Counted from the first letter of the stretch, positions 41,445 through 50,933 are shown. The stretch: 64,000 nt of DNA from PALSA-270 sp963770245 (GCA_963770245.1 CAVYOX010000010.1:310001-374000), one strand, 5' to 3'. Made by a program: numbers and translations. The notes: generated by a model not told the origin, from the sequence alone.

Positions 41445-42397
41445 ATCATCGAGCTGGCCGAGAGAGCCTCTTCGGGCGATGCCAGCTGAGTCTGGTCCTC
41501 AACCGTAGTTTCTTCCCACAGGGTGGCGTCGCGCAACAGGCGGGAAACCAGGGCAGCATGCATCGCGTGACCCGCCCGATCGGCGACCACGTTGCCCAGA
41601 ATCTGCTTCCCGACCAGCGCCAGATCCCCAATCAGATCCAGCACTTTATGGCGCACGAACTCATCGGCGAAGCGCAACGGCGGATTCTCCACTCCCTCGC
41701 GGGTGAGCACAATGCAGTTCTCGGTCGACGCGCCGCGGATCAGGCCCAGGTTGCGCATCGCCCTTTCGTCTTCCCGCGAGCCAAACGTCCGGGCGGGAGC
41801 GATCTCCCGCAAGTAGTTGCCATCGGACAAATCCACCCGGAAGGTTTCCTTCCCAATCAGGGGATGGGGGAAATTGATGGTGTAGGAAACCGAATAAACC
41901 TCGGCGGGATAGACCGCAATGCACTTGTCGCCCTCGCGCAGCTCCAGTTCCCGACGGACACGCAGATAGGTGCGGGGGCGACGCTGCTTGCGGATGCCGG
42001 CCTTGCGCAGGGCCTCCACAAATGGCCGAGCGCTGCCGTCCAAAATGGGCAGCTCAAGGTTGTCAAGCTCGACGATGGCGTTGTCGATGCCGGTTCCGAC
42101 GAAGGCCGAGAGCAGGTGTTCGGTGGTGGAGATCAGCACGCCCTTCTTCATGAGGCTGGTGGCGTAGCTGACGCGCGCGACGTTGCGGCCGATGGCTTGC
42201 ACCTCAAACCCATCGAGGTCCACCCGGCGAAACACGATGCCGGAGCCGGGCGATGCAGGCAAAATTTTCAGTCGGACGGGTGCGCCGCTGTGCAGGCCGA
42301 CTCCGCTACATTCGACAGCGGTGCGGATTGTCTGTTCCTGTTGCAAGCTTGCTTGAGCTATCTGGGTGCTGAGCAAGAGCTTACCGTGCAAGACCAA
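41441..42397 (-). CDS. lpxC: UDP-3-O-acyl-N-acetylglucosamine deacetylase
   Basis: This is the zinc enzyme of the first committed lipid A step, 318 residues with the family's usual length. ECSGVGLHSG starts the first domain, and ISTTEHLLSAF supplies the first zinc His. RHKVLDLIGDLALVG supplies the second His and the Asp, and RAGHAMHAAL supplies the general acid His. It shows the organism makes lipid A. No ATG is found at the N-terminus; the frame opens with TTG at 42397 and the first conserved motif begins 28 residues later, so the true start is probably one of several TTG codons. Convergent with the small coiled-coil gene. Confidence 0.92.
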   Translation of the reverse strand: MVLHGKLLLSTQIAQASLQQEQTIRTAVECSGVGLHSGAPVRLKILPASPGSGIVFRRVDLDGFEVQAIGRNVARVSYATSLMKKGVLISTTEHLLSAFVGTGIDNAIVELDNLELPILDGSARPFVEALRKAGIRKQRRPRTYLRVRRELELREGDKCIAVYPAEVYSVSYTINFPHPLIGKETFRVDLSDGNYLREIAPARTFGSREDERAMRNLGLIRGASTENCIVLTREGVENPPLRFADEFVRHKVLDLIGDLALVGKQILGNVVADRAGHAMHAALVSRLLRDATLWEETTVEDQTQLASPEEALSASSMI

Positions 42398-42509
42398 AAC
42401 TCCGGCTGTGGTAAATCAGCCACACTAGTGGCAGAATCCCGGACGCAGCCGCCGGGGCATCGAGCTAAACAAAACAGGGCAAAGATAGTTAGCACCCGAA
42501 CCCGGGGAT

Positions 42510-43376
42510 TCACTGAGGAGTAACGGGGGGCTTCGGACCGTAGGTGATTTCGGCGTCAAACTTCCGCTCGTCGAGCCCCTGGTTATAGCTGACCGAGCTA
42601 AGAAACCGCTGGTTCGACATGTCGCCGTTATAGAACCGCGTGATGCTGAACGGCGTCATGATCCCCTGCACCGGCCGGTAGGCGTCGTAGAGCTCGTCTT
42701 CGGTATTGCGCTCTTTGTCGCTCGGGTCGCGCCAGGAGAAGCTCTTCTTGAGGGGCAGGTGGGTCATGGCATCGATGTCCAGGGTCACACCCTGATTCTT
42801 GGCGTTCAAAATGCTCACCTGCTCCGCCGGCTTATTGCCCGCGACCGAAGGCCCGTTGTAAAACAGCGCGACGCCGGGCTCGGGGAGCCAGTGGCGGATA
42901 ACCCAGTCGAGCGAGTACTGGCGGCGCCTGAGAACATCGGCCAGATCCTTGGGGTCGGCCGCGTGCGTGCCCTTGTAGGTGATCTCGTAGCCATCCGGGC
43001 CGTTGAACAGCTCGATGACGTCGCGTTTCTTGGTGAGTTCGATGCGGTCCTTGTCGGGATATTTGTAGAAACGCCAGAACACGATGCCCAAGCTGTTGGC
43101 CTGACCGTGATAGAAGCTGTATGTCCGGCCCTCCTGCGAGACGTCCTGGATGCCCAGATAGGCTTGGCCTCCGAGGGCCTGAACCATCTGATCGAGCAGA
43201 GCCCTGGCCTTATGGGCGTTGTCCTGATCGACGGGAATCGCCTGCGCGCCGGCGGCCGGCGATCCGGCTCCGAAGGCTAGGAGCACAGCAAGGAGAATGG
43301 AGGATCGAAGAGACTTGATGCTCCCAGAGTGGAACTCTGGGATTCTTTTGGCCCTTGCTTGGTATTCGCTACCCAT
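42510..43376 (-). CDS. Exported protein whose start lies in a TnpB element end
   Basis: A protein of about 288 residues has a signal-like segment (SSILLAVLLAFGAGSP) and a mature domain of the lipoprotein-sorting/outer-membrane LolA-like type (ALGGQAYLGIQDVSQEGRTY, FKYPDKDR-type RFYKYPDKDRIELTKKRD, LDIDAMTHLPLKKSFSW). Its only in-frame ATG (43376) overlaps the last codons of tnpB, and its first 19 residues are encoded by the right end of that transposable element. The original start was probably lost at insertion. Expression may now depend on tnpB transcription and coupling. If initiation is instead at a GTG near 43274, the protein would lack part of its signal. Function not known. Confidence 0.65.
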   Translation of the reverse strand: MGSEYQARAKRIPEFHSGSIKSLRSSILLAVLLAFGAGSPAAGAQAIPVDQDNAHKARALLDQMVQALGGQAYLGIQDVSQEGRTYSFYHGQANSLGIVFWRFYKYPDKDRIELTKKRDVIELFNGPDGYEITYKGTHAADPKDLADVLRRRQYSLDWVIRHWLPEPGVALFYNGPSVAGNKPAEQVSILNAKNQGVTLDIDAMTHLPLKKSFSWRDPSDKERNTEDELYDAYRPVQGIMTPFSITRFYNGDMSNQRFLSSVSYNQGLDERKFDAEITYGPKPPVTPQ

Positions 43377-43450
43377 AAGCAGGTACCTCCAGAGAGGGCG
43401 TCACCAATACAGCCCCGCTCAGGCGCACTGAGTCCTGAGTGCCGCCCATA
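43315..43450 (-). ncRNA. Candidate omega-RNA (reRNA) of TnpB
   Basis: In TnpB elements the guide RNA overlaps the 3' end of tnpB and ends at the right end of the element, with the guide supplied by flanking DNA. The last structured hairpin here is CCCAGAGT/ACTCTGGG at 43341-43323, followed by GGGAGCATCAAG. The 5' limit of the RNA is unknown; I include the last part of tnpB. The guide would start near 43314 inside the adjacent exported-protein gene. Confidence 0.45.
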
Positions 43451-44523
43451 GATATAGATATGCTTTCTGCGCCACGTTTGGCGATGTTGAAAGCAGCGTT
43501 CGCGTCTCTATGGTCGGTGTGTCCGCAGTGCTCACCAACGTACTTCTTACCATTTGGAGGGTTTCTCTCCCCGCAGCGAGAGCAGTTCTGCGATGTGTAC
43601 GCAGGGTTGACCGTCGCTACGAGAATGCCGTGCAAAGCCGCTTTGTACTGAATGAAACTCAGTAGTTGGTAGAAAGCCCATTGCGATCTTTCCACATAGC
43701 CCCGAATCCTGCTCTGGGGCTTGCGAACATTCTCCAGGTTCTCGACCACAATCATGCGGTGATGGTTTGCGGCATAGGAAACGATTTGCTTAGACACGAT
43801 GTGTTTGCGACTCAAGTGCCGAAGAGTACGACGAAAACCCTTGCTCTTGAGCTTGGCTCGCCGGCGTCTCCAGTCATACTTGGTAGCCGCCGGATTGAAT
43901 CCAAGGTGCAACACTTTACCGTTCTGGGGGTCGGCCAACACGGCAACATTCCCCACAGAATTTCTATCGACTCCAATGACGCCCTCCACCTCGACCAGCT
44001 CGTGAGCGGGTGTGTTGTAGCAGACAGAGGCCAACCACTGCCCTTTGCGTTTGAAGAACTCCACTTGTCGAACCAAGCCACAGATGGGCTTCGGGAACAC
44101 GACGGGTAGCACTTCCTTTTTGAACAGTGCTGGAATCCTCAGTCCGCCGTCCACTAACTTGACCTGCTTGCCTTGGTCTCCGTAGATGGGCAGAACGATG
44201 TGGGAGACGGTAACGCAGTTCGGGTTGCGCTGGTATTTGACGATGAGAGATTTGGCTACGACACAGGGGATTTCTGGGTAATATTTAGACGAGGAACACT
44301 CCCGCAAATAGAGCATACGCGGCAAGCAGTCCTTCCGAACCCGAACCAGAAGCCCGTCAAGTACGGAAGTAAACGAATGGGGAATGCGGACTTTGGTACA
44401 AGTAGCCACTGTCTCCACAGGCTGATTTACCACGTTGTGTTGGTTACTAAGCTTCGCCGCCAAGTGTTTACCTTCGCTCGTCTCAATGATTGATTTACTA
44501 TTTTCCCGCGCATCGGCTCTCAC
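43369..44523 (-). CDS. tnpB: TnpB-family RNA-guided endonuclease (IS605 OrfB)
   Basis: This nuclease of 384 residues is the ancestor type of Cas12. RuvC carboxylates can be seen in IGVDRNSVGN (Asp), VVENLENVRK (Glu) and DHRDANAAFNIA (Asp). The zinc finger has CSRCGERNPP, but its second half reads GEHCGH where relatives have CxxC, so one of four zinc ligands is replaced by Gly, a single-base change. The N-terminus is atypical: the first 120 residues do not show the usual TnpB start, so it may be partly truncated or a distinct subfamily. Start GTG 44523 has no strong ribosome site. Activity is uncertain because of the zinc-ligand change. Confidence 0.85.
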   Translation of the reverse strand: MRADARENSKSIIETSEGKHLAAKLSNQHNVVNQPVETVATCTKVRIPHSFTSVLDGLLVRVRKDCLPRMLYLRECSSSKYYPEIPCVVAKSLIVKYQRNPNCVTVSHIVLPIYGDQGKQVKLVDGGLRIPALFKKEVLPVVFPKPICGLVRQVEFFKRKGQWLASVCYNTPAHELVEVEGVIGVDRNSVGNVAVLADPQNGKVLHLGFNPAATKYDWRRRRAKLKSKGFRRTLRHLSRKHIVSKQIVSYAANHHRMIVVENLENVRKPQSRIRGYVERSQWAFYQLLSFIQYKAALHGILVATVNPAYTSQNCSRCGERNPPNGKKYVGEHCGHTDHRDANAAFNIAKRGAESISISMGGTQDSVRLSGAVLVTPSLEVPAYG

Positions 44524-44623
44524 TACAGGTACAAACTCATCGAAGTGAACCTTCCTGTTTGGATGCGCCAGGACCTGCGGCTGGTGTCCGGGGATGGGCT
44601 CGCGGAGCCAGTTTTCAGGCCTT

Positions 44624-45400
44624 TTATCCTACTAGCACCGCCCCGCCGTTCACGTTGAAAATTTCCCCGGTAATGAATCCCGCATGCTCGGTGCATAGGA
44701 AAAGAACCGGGGCCGCGATTTCCTCCGGCCTGGCCACGCGCCCCAGAGGAATCTTGCGCAAGACCGCGTCCCGCGTCTTCGGATCGCGCAAAACGGGCTG
44801 AGACATATCGGTATCGACCCAACCCGGCGCCACGCAATTGACATAGATGGCATGGGGCGCGAGCTCGGTCGAGAGCCCTTTGACCAGACTGATGAGCGCG
44901 CCTTTGGTCGCGGCGTAGTCCGAGTGAAATGCCTCCCCGCGCTGCCCGGCGGTCGAGCTGAGCAGCACCAGGTGCCCGGCGGCGGCTCCCGATTTCTCTT
45001 GCTTTTTCATTTGCCCCACGGCGTATTTGACCAGGGCGAACACGCTGTCCAGGTTGACGGCGACAGTTTTCCGCCACTGGGCATCGGTCATCTGATCGAT
45101 GGGCACGTCGGGCCGCGGCCACACTCCGTGATTGGCCACCAGAATATCGAGGCGGCCAAAGCGCTCGACCGCGGCCGCCACCAGCTCGCGCGGGGCTTCG
45201 AGGCGGGAAAGATCAGCGGCCCGGGCGGCGCAATTCTCGCGCCCCAGTTCGAGGACGAGCTGATCGGCTTTTTCGCGGGCCTTCTCGTAGCTGAACAGCA
45301 CCCGCGCGCCCGCCGCGATGAACATCTGAACCGTCGCCCGCCCGATGCCCCGCGAACCGCCGGTCACCAGGGCCACCTTGCCCGCGAGTGATAGATGCAT
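44624..45400 (-). CDS. Short-chain dehydrogenase/reductase (FabG-like)
   Basis: The SDR of 258 residues has the cofactor motif TGGSRGIG (about 12-19), the LVANHG motif, catalytic Ser in LLSSTAG, Tyr-x3-Lys in YAATK, and the C-terminal EHAGFITGEIFNVNGG. NADPH-dependent reduction of 3-oxoacyl or related ketones is expected. The N-terminal MHLSLAGKVALV is standard, so ATG 45400 was preferred to 45436. The TnpB element lies directly downstream. Substrate unknown. Confidence 0.85.
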   Translation of the reverse strand: MHLSLAGKVALVTGGSRGIGRATVQMFIAAGARVLFSYEKAREKADQLVLELGRENCAARAADLSRLEAPRELVAAAVERFGRLDILVANHGVWPRPDVPIDQMTDAQWRKTVAVNLDSVFALVKYAVGQMKKQEKSGAAAGHLVLLSSTAGQRGEAFHSDYAATKGALISLVKGLSTELAPHAIYVNCVAPGWVDTDMSQPVLRDPKTRDAVLRKIPLGRVARPEEIAAPVLFLCTEHAGFITGEIFNVNGGAVLVG

Positions 45401-45524
45401 GCGGGTAGTCTCAAGGGTCGGACTGCCAACATGCAAGCGGCGGGCCGCGAAAGCCCCTCCGGGAACGGGTAGAAAACTCGAAGGCCGAAGGAAAGCGCGC
45501 GGGGGACGGCGCGGGTCGCCGGGG

Positions 45525-48500
45525 CTAATTTCCGAGCGTGCGGGAAGCCTTTTCGAGCTTCAATTCCCGCATCAGAATCCGCACCAGCATGCCGTCGTAG
45601 CGGATGCCGCTCAGCTTCTCGAGCTCCGCCAGCGCTTGCTCGCCGCTTTTCGAAGGCGCAAAGGAGCGCTCCGTGGTCATGTTGGCGAAAGCGTCGGCGA
45701 CCGCCAGAAGGCGGGCCCCGAGCGGAATCTGTTCGCCGCGCAAACCGTCCGGATACCCGCTCCCGTCAAAAGCTTCGTGGTGGTGCTCGATGGCCCGACG
45801 CAGGGCATCGTTCTCCGGCAGGGTCCCGAGGATCTCCGCGCCCACGTGGGCGTGCATTTTGATCAGGTAAAACTCCTCTTCGCTCAAAGGGCCGGTCTTG
45901 TTCAGGATGCGCTCCGGCACAAAAATCTTTCCCACATCGTGCACCCGCGCTGCGTAGCCCAGGTCCGCGACCTCCTCGGGCGACAAGCCCAGGGCACTGG
46001 CGATGACTTCCGCATAGCGCGCCACCAACTCGCCGTGGCCGGAAGCATGCGCCTCGCGTGCTTCAGCGGCGTGGGCCAAGGTTTCGATCGAATCCCGCAA
46101 CGGCTTACGGCTGCCTTCTTCGCCGCCGCTCAGTTTCTTGAGGGTGGTCTTCAGCTCCTCCAGATGCTCGGGCCCGGTGTGTTCGCGCTGCAGAAAGCCC
46201 TCGATATAGCCAGAAACCAGCTGCCGCTGCATCGCCCCGCCCTCATCCTCGCCAACATCTTCGGCCGTTGAAACCCGGTCCCCGCCGGCGCGCTTCGAGA
46301 CATACATGCCGGCGTCGGCCACGCGGATCAATTCCTCCGCCGAAAAGCCGTGCACCGGGAAACTGGCCACGCCAAAGCTGCCGGTGATGTGATGTTCGCT
46401 CAGCATGGTGTCGGTCGCCAGCCACACGCGCAAGCGTTCGGCCAGCGCCTGCGCCTGCTCGATTCCGGTTTCCGGCATCAGAATGATGAATTCGTCCCCT
46501 CCGTAGCGGGCCACCACGTTCGACTGCCGGCATTTTTGCTCGAGCAGTCGGCCGACGCGCGCGAGCACCAGGTCGCCTTCCAGATGGCCCAGGGTGTCGT
46601 TAACTCCCTTGAATTTGTCCAGATCGACGAGCACCACCGAAAACGGGCGCCCGGAGCGCGAAGCCCGCTTCCACTCCGAAGACAGCGCTTCCCAGAAAAA
46701 GCGGCGGGTCTTGATCCCGGTCAGCCCGTCGGTGATCGACTGCTGCTGCAGTTTTTGGAACACGAACGAATTGTGCAACGCGGTGGCGAGCAGGTCGGCC
46801 AGTGTGCTCATGATCAGCACGTCTTGCGGCGAGAAAGCATCCTCATGCTGGCTCTCGACATTGAGCACGCCCAGCAGCGTGTCGCCGTAAGTGATCGGAA
46901 TGCACAACACGGCCCGGGATTGCGGCAGCACGCCCTGCAGCGGGCCATCGCCTGAGGTCTGCACAAGCGCGGTCTCTCCCGTGCGCGCCACCCGGCCGAG
47001 GATGCCCGCGCCGAGCGGGATGCGCTTGCCGAGGGCCTGGGTGGTGACGCCGGCCTCGGCCCGAATCTCGATGTCTTTGGTGGCATAGTCCAGAATGCCG
47101 ATCCCGATGTGATCGAAGCGGAAAGTCTTTTGAATCTCGGCCACGATGTCGGCCAACATCTGCTCGGAGTCCTCGCTCGAGATGGCCGTCTTCGAAATAT
47201 TGTTGAGAAACGAAAACTGGCGCGACCGCCGCTGTTCCTCGGCAAACAACCGGGCATTTTCGACCGCCACTGAAACCTGTCCCGCCGCCGTCTGCATCAC
47301 TTCGAGATCGCGGGGCTCAAATATGTACTCGCGTTCGGTATTCATGGCCACCATGACCCCGGCGGGCCGGCCGGCCAGAAGAATGGGCGCGCCGCAGAAA
47401 CACTTGGCTGGCGTCCCCGCCACCAGGGTGACGCCCAGGCGTTCCCGCGCCTTCTCCAAGTCGGAGCGGATCAGGAGCGGCTGCCCGGTACGGATGATGT
47501 ATTCGGTGAGACCGTTCGCCACCTTGCGCGAACGCTTGGGCATCACTTCGCCCTTCTCGACCTCGAGCTCAAAGCGGATGGCCTCGCCTTCCTGAAAGGC
47601 GATATAGAAGTTGCTGGTGTCAAAAATCTGTCCCAACTCCTGCTGCACCGCGCGCAAGACTTCGTCCTGATCGAGGCGCGAACTGATGGCCTGCCCGATC
47701 TCGGTGAGCAGTTCATATTCCTTGGTCCGGCGCTGGGCATCGTGCATGACCACGTAGTTCTCGAGGGTCAATCCAATCTGCAGCGCCAAGCCGGTCAGCG
47801 TCTGCCGGTTCGAAGATCCAAACAGGCGGCGCTCGGATTGGGGAAATAGAATCACGCCAAAGTTATGCTCCCGCGTCTGCAGGCTGACCGCGGTCAGGTG
47901 GCGAATGCTTTCTTCCCCCAAGACCTTGCGGAACTGTTCAAACAGGCTGCCGGGGAATGCGGGAAGGGGCTCGGGCATGTCGCGCAGGTTGCGGAAGCTG
48001 ACAAAGCCTCCCCGCCGGTAGGTGAGTTCGCAGAGGTACTCTCCGGCTCCGGTGGTTTCCATGCGCTTCACAAAGTCCGCCGAATACCCGCGGTGCACCG
48101 AGGGCAGAATGGTGCGCCAGCGTTCCGAGATACAGATCAAGGCGCGACCGGTCGGCAGGGGAGCAATGAGGCGATCGAGAACGTTCTGCATGCTCGGCCC
48201 CAGATCCTCGGCCGTCAGCAGGCGCCGGGCATCCACTCCCAGGGTCGAAAAGGCCAGCGCATTTTCCTGCACCGCGTTGCGCTCGTTCTCAAACAGCACC
48301 ATCACCATGGCGATGCCGAGCAGCATCTGCGGCACCGGCCCCAGCAAGGAACCCGCGGTCCCGAAGATTTCGACGAAGGGGCTGCGGAACTGCCCAAACG
48401 TCATGAGCACCGCCCACAGGGCCAGCGAGCCCGCCAGCAGGCTGAAGGCGCCGGAATTTTTGCGTTGGCCGTAGACGTAGAAAGACGCGGAACAGTACAG

Positions 48501-48920
48501 CAGAACCGCCGCCAGACCCACTTCCAGCCGGAGATGGGAATAGGGAAGCAGGACTGAACCGAGCCAACCCCGGGCGAACTGGGGCTTCTGATTCCAGAAG
48601 ACGGCCACCACCCCAGCCACGGCCAGCGCCAGGTCATACCAGCGCAGCCGGAATTTCCCCCGCATCAAGCGGGTGGAGACGAAGATCGACAGAGCCATGG
48701 CTACGAGCAGAAGCGAGGCGGCCACCGACAGCAGTGCCGAAGGCCCGCGGATCGCGGCCCAGGCGTTCAGCGCATAGTGCAGGGTGTAGGCCGCCCAGCC
48801 GAGTTCCCAGGCGAGAAAGTATGCCCTCCGGCTCTGTTCGTAAAGGTAAGTAAAGACGAGGAAGAGCAGCAGGGCGACAACGCCCGGGACGATGACCATG
48901 CTGATCGTGAGGCTGCTCAT
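45525..48920 (-). CDS. Membrane GAF-GGDEF-HD-GYP protein (c-di-GMP synthesis and breakdown)
   Basis: This signalling protein of 1131 residues has about seven N-terminal hydrophobic segments (residues 1-210), then three GAF-like regions (about 240-390, 410-560, 575-740), a GGDEF domain (about 755-910) and an HD-GYP domain (about 930-1115). The active site YGGDEFIILMPETG is intact, but the inhibitory I-site has RQSN instead of RxxD. HD-GYP has HDVGKIFVPERILNK, MHAHVGAEIL and HHEAFDGSGYPDG. It should therefore make and degrade c-di-GMP, balanced by the GAF inputs. It is monocistronic and divergent from gltX. Confidence 0.92.
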   Translation of the reverse strand: MSSLTISMVIVPGVVALLLFLVFTYLYEQSRRAYFLAWELGWAAYTLHYALNAWAAIRGPSALLSVAASLLLVAMALSIFVSTRLMRGKFRLRWYDLALAVAGVVAVFWNQKPQFARGWLGSVLLPYSHLRLEVGLAAVLLYCSASFYVYGQRKNSGAFSLLAGSLALWAVLMTFGQFRSPFVEIFGTAGSLLGPVPQMLLGIAMVMVLFENERNAVQENALAFSTLGVDARRLLTAEDLGPSMQNVLDRLIAPLPTGRALICISERWRTILPSVHRGYSADFVKRMETTGAGEYLCELTYRRGGFVSFRNLRDMPEPLPAFPGSLFEQFRKVLGEESIRHLTAVSLQTREHNFGVILFPQSERRLFGSSNRQTLTGLALQIGLTLENYVVMHDAQRRTKEYELLTEIGQAISSRLDQDEVLRAVQQELGQIFDTSNFYIAFQEGEAIRFELEVEKGEVMPKRSRKVANGLTEYIIRTGQPLLIRSDLEKARERLGVTLVAGTPAKCFCGAPILLAGRPAGVMVAMNTEREYIFEPRDLEVMQTAAGQVSVAVENARLFAEEQRRSRQFSFLNNISKTAISSEDSEQMLADIVAEIQKTFRFDHIGIGILDYATKDIEIRAEAGVTTQALGKRIPLGAGILGRVARTGETALVQTSGDGPLQGVLPQSRAVLCIPITYGDTLLGVLNVESQHEDAFSPQDVLIMSTLADLLATALHNSFVFQKLQQQSITDGLTGIKTRRFFWEALSSEWKRASRSGRPFSVVLVDLDKFKGVNDTLGHLEGDLVLARVGRLLEQKCRQSNVVARYGGDEFIILMPETGIEQAQALAERLRVWLATDTMLSEHHITGSFGVASFPVHGFSAEELIRVADAGMYVSKRAGGDRVSTAEDVGEDEGGAMQRQLVSGYIEGFLQREHTGPEHLEELKTTLKKLSGGEEGSRKPLRDSIETLAHAAEAREAHASGHGELVARYAEVIASALGLSPEEVADLGYAARVHDVGKIFVPERILNKTGPLSEEEFYLIKMHAHVGAEILGTLPENDALRRAIEHHHEAFDGSGYPDGLRGEQIPLGARLLAVADAFANMTTERSFAPSKSGEQALAELEKLSGIRYDGMLVRILMRELKLEKASRTLGN

Positions 48921-49296
48921 GACGCCGAAAAACAGCTTTCCGCCTCCCGCTCGAGGCGTTCATTGGTTGCTTGGGGGATTATGGGCTAATGCTGTCACAG
49001 GAACCCGGCCAACACAACAGTTTTTAGGCACTTGACGAGCACCGTCGGTTTGCCCCCCAGCCGCCGCCTGGGCCTCGAATCCGCTATCGTTCGGTGGCCC
49101 CAGGGCTTCCACCCCTATAGATTCCATCGCCCCGCGGGGCGTACTCAACCGCCAGGTACGAAGGTAATCCTTAAGATCGCCGGCTTGCCGGCCTTGAACC
49201 GGTTTCGCCGCTCGCTCCGGGCACCCGCGATCTGGGAGCTCGGAGAGATGAGGACGCTTGCTTGACGGTGCTTTTCCGCTAACCGTAACATCGGGA
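48921..49296. other. 376-base gap between divergent genes
   Basis: It should hold the promoters of the GGDEF/HD-GYP gene (minus) and gltX (plus). I saw no convincing promoter pair, no RNA gene and no repeat; frames on both strands are short and low-complexity. Confidence 0.4.
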
Positions 49297-50802
49297 ATGG
49301 ATTTAGCCGACATGCCTGATTCATCTCCCGGCCCGCCCCCTCCGCCAACCCCTGCTCCCCGGGTGCGCTTTGCTCCATCGCCTACCGGATACCTGCACGT
49401 CGGGGGCGCCCGCACGGCATTATTCAACTGGCTCTTTGCCCGGCACCACGGCGGAACTCTGGTCCTCCGTATCGAAGACACGGACCTCGAGCGTTCGACC
49501 AGCGATATGGTGGAGGGCATCCTCGAAGGCATGCGCTGGCTGGGCCTCGATTGGGATGAAGGCCCCTACTACCAAACCCAGCGCACGCAGCTCTATGCCG
49601 CGACGGCCGCCCAACTGGTGGCCACGGGCCACGCTTATTACTGTTTCTGCACCAAAGCCGAACTGGGGGAGCGGCGGGCCCGAGCCGCCGCCGAGGGGCG
49701 CCCCCCGAAATATGAGAGGACATGCCGCCGGATTTCAGCCGAAGCGGTGGCCGAGCGGCGCGCGACCGGCGCCCCCGCCGCGGTGCGATTTGCCGTCCCG
49801 GAATCCGGCAGCACCAGCTTCGAGGACGCCGTCCTCGGCCACGTGGAATTCGCCAACAGCGAACTCGAGGACTTCGTGCTCCTGCGCTCCGACGGCGGCC
49901 CGACCTATCACCTGAGCGTGGTCACCGATGACCTGGACATGCGGATGACCCACATCATCCGGGGCGCCGACCACATCTCGAACACGCCCAAGCAGGTCCT
50001 GCTCTATCAGGCGCTCGGCGCCCCTTTGCCGGTATTCGCTCACGTGCCGCTGATCCTTGGCCCGGACAAGACTCGCCTCAGCAAGCGCCACGGTGCCACG
50101 AGCGTCATGGCGTACCGCGGGGAAGGCATTGTGTCCGAAGCGATGCGAAATTTTCTCGCCCTGCTCGGCTGGACTCCGCCCCCGGGAACCCCCGAGATCC
50201 TGGGGGATCGGGAGTTGATCCAGCTCTTCGCGCTCGATGCCATCTCCGGTTCGAACGCCGTCTTCGACCGCGCCAAGCTGGACTGGTTCAATAGCGAGTA
50301 CATTCGCGGCTATCCCGCGGAGAAACTCCTGCCACTCGTCGAAGAAGAGTGGAAAAGGGCGGGCTTCACGCCGGAGCGCACCGAGAGAGCATGGCTACTT
50401 GCAACCGTCGATCTGCTGAAGACCCGGGCCCGCAGCCTGAAGGATTTCGCCACCTCGTTCCGCGCCTTCTTCACCGACACCTTTCAGCCGGATCCGGCCG
50501 CGGTCGAGAAATTCCTCAAGGAAGACTCCGTCCGCCAGATGCTGGCGGAACTCGGCGCGCGCTATGCGGCATCGGGCGGCTTCAGCGAGCCCGAGGCAGA
50601 AAAGCTGCTGCGCGACTTCGCCGCGGAAAAAAAAGTGAAGGCGGGCGCGCTGATCAATGGCGCGCGGGTCGCCTTGACCGGGCAGGGCGTCGCACCCAGC
50701 CTGTTCGCGGTGATGGCCGCGCTGGGGAAGGAACGGACGGTGGCCCGCCTGCAGGCCCCGACCCTTCTCTCCCCTGAACCAAATGCCTGCCCTTCGGGCT
50801 AG
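49297..50802 (+). CDS. gltX: Glutamyl-tRNA synthetase
   Basis: The class I synthetase of 501 residues charges tRNA-Glu. Its HIGH-like motif lies in RFAPSPTGYLHVGGARTAL and its KMSKS-like motif in KTRLSKRHGATSV (about 250-262); the zinc-binding Cys group seems reduced to a Cys-x-Cys (CFC) at about 108-110. The tail has the anticodon-binding helical domain (LKTRARSLKDFATSF). The ATG at 49297 gives a short Pro-rich N-terminus; a second ATG at 49312 is as good. Whether it is discriminating for Glu over Gln tRNA cannot be told. Confidence 0.95.
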   Translation: MDLADMPDSSPGPPPPPTPAPRVRFAPSPTGYLHVGGARTALFNWLFARHHGGTLVLRIEDTDLERSTSDMVEGILEGMRWLGLDWDEGPYYQTQRTQLYAATAAQLVATGHAYYCFCTKAELGERRARAAAEGRPPKYERTCRRISAEAVAERRATGAPAAVRFAVPESGSTSFEDAVLGHVEFANSELEDFVLLRSDGGPTYHLSVVTDDLDMRMTHIIRGADHISNTPKQVLLYQALGAPLPVFAHVPLILGPDKTRLSKRHGATSVMAYRGEGIVSEAMRNFLALLGWTPPPGTPEILGDRELIQLFALDAISGSNAVFDRAKLDWFNSEYIRGYPAEKLLPLVEEEWKRAGFTPERTERAWLLATVDLLKTRARSLKDFATSFRAFFTDTFQPDPAAVEKFLKEDSVRQMLAELGARYAASGGFSEPEAEKLLRDFAAEKKVKAGALINGARVALTGQGVAPSLFAVMAALGKERTVARLQAPTLLSPEPNACPSG

Positions 50803-50894
50803 GCCTGCCGGGCTGCCGAAGCCGCACCCCCCGGGAACGAAGTGATCGTCAGGCGCTCGCCGGGTTCCCCGGCTCAGGGTTTCCGGAGATCTTC

Positions 50895-50933
50895 AGGGCG
50901 CAGGACAAGGGCGCAGGACAAGGGCGCAGGACA
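50895..50933. repeat. 13-base tandem repeat (AGGGCGCAGGACA), 3 copies
   Basis: Three exact copies lie in the 228-base gap between gltX and the DsbD-like gene. They are followed by a looser repeat (about 50944-51000, CAAGGAGAC-GTCG-like units). No coding sequence is seen in the gap. Confidence 0.8.

Larger units (their letters stand above)
43315..44560 (-). mobile_element. IS200/IS605-type element carrying tnpB only
   Basis: The element carries a lone tnpB and has a right end 28 bases after its stop, closed by a perfect 8-bp hairpin (43323-43341) and the trailing GGGAGCATCAA typical of such ends. No TnpA transposase is present, so it depends on one elsewhere. The left end lies somewhere between 44523 and 44623; no clear terminal hairpin can be assigned there, so the right-hand limit given is approximate. 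Confidence 0.7.
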
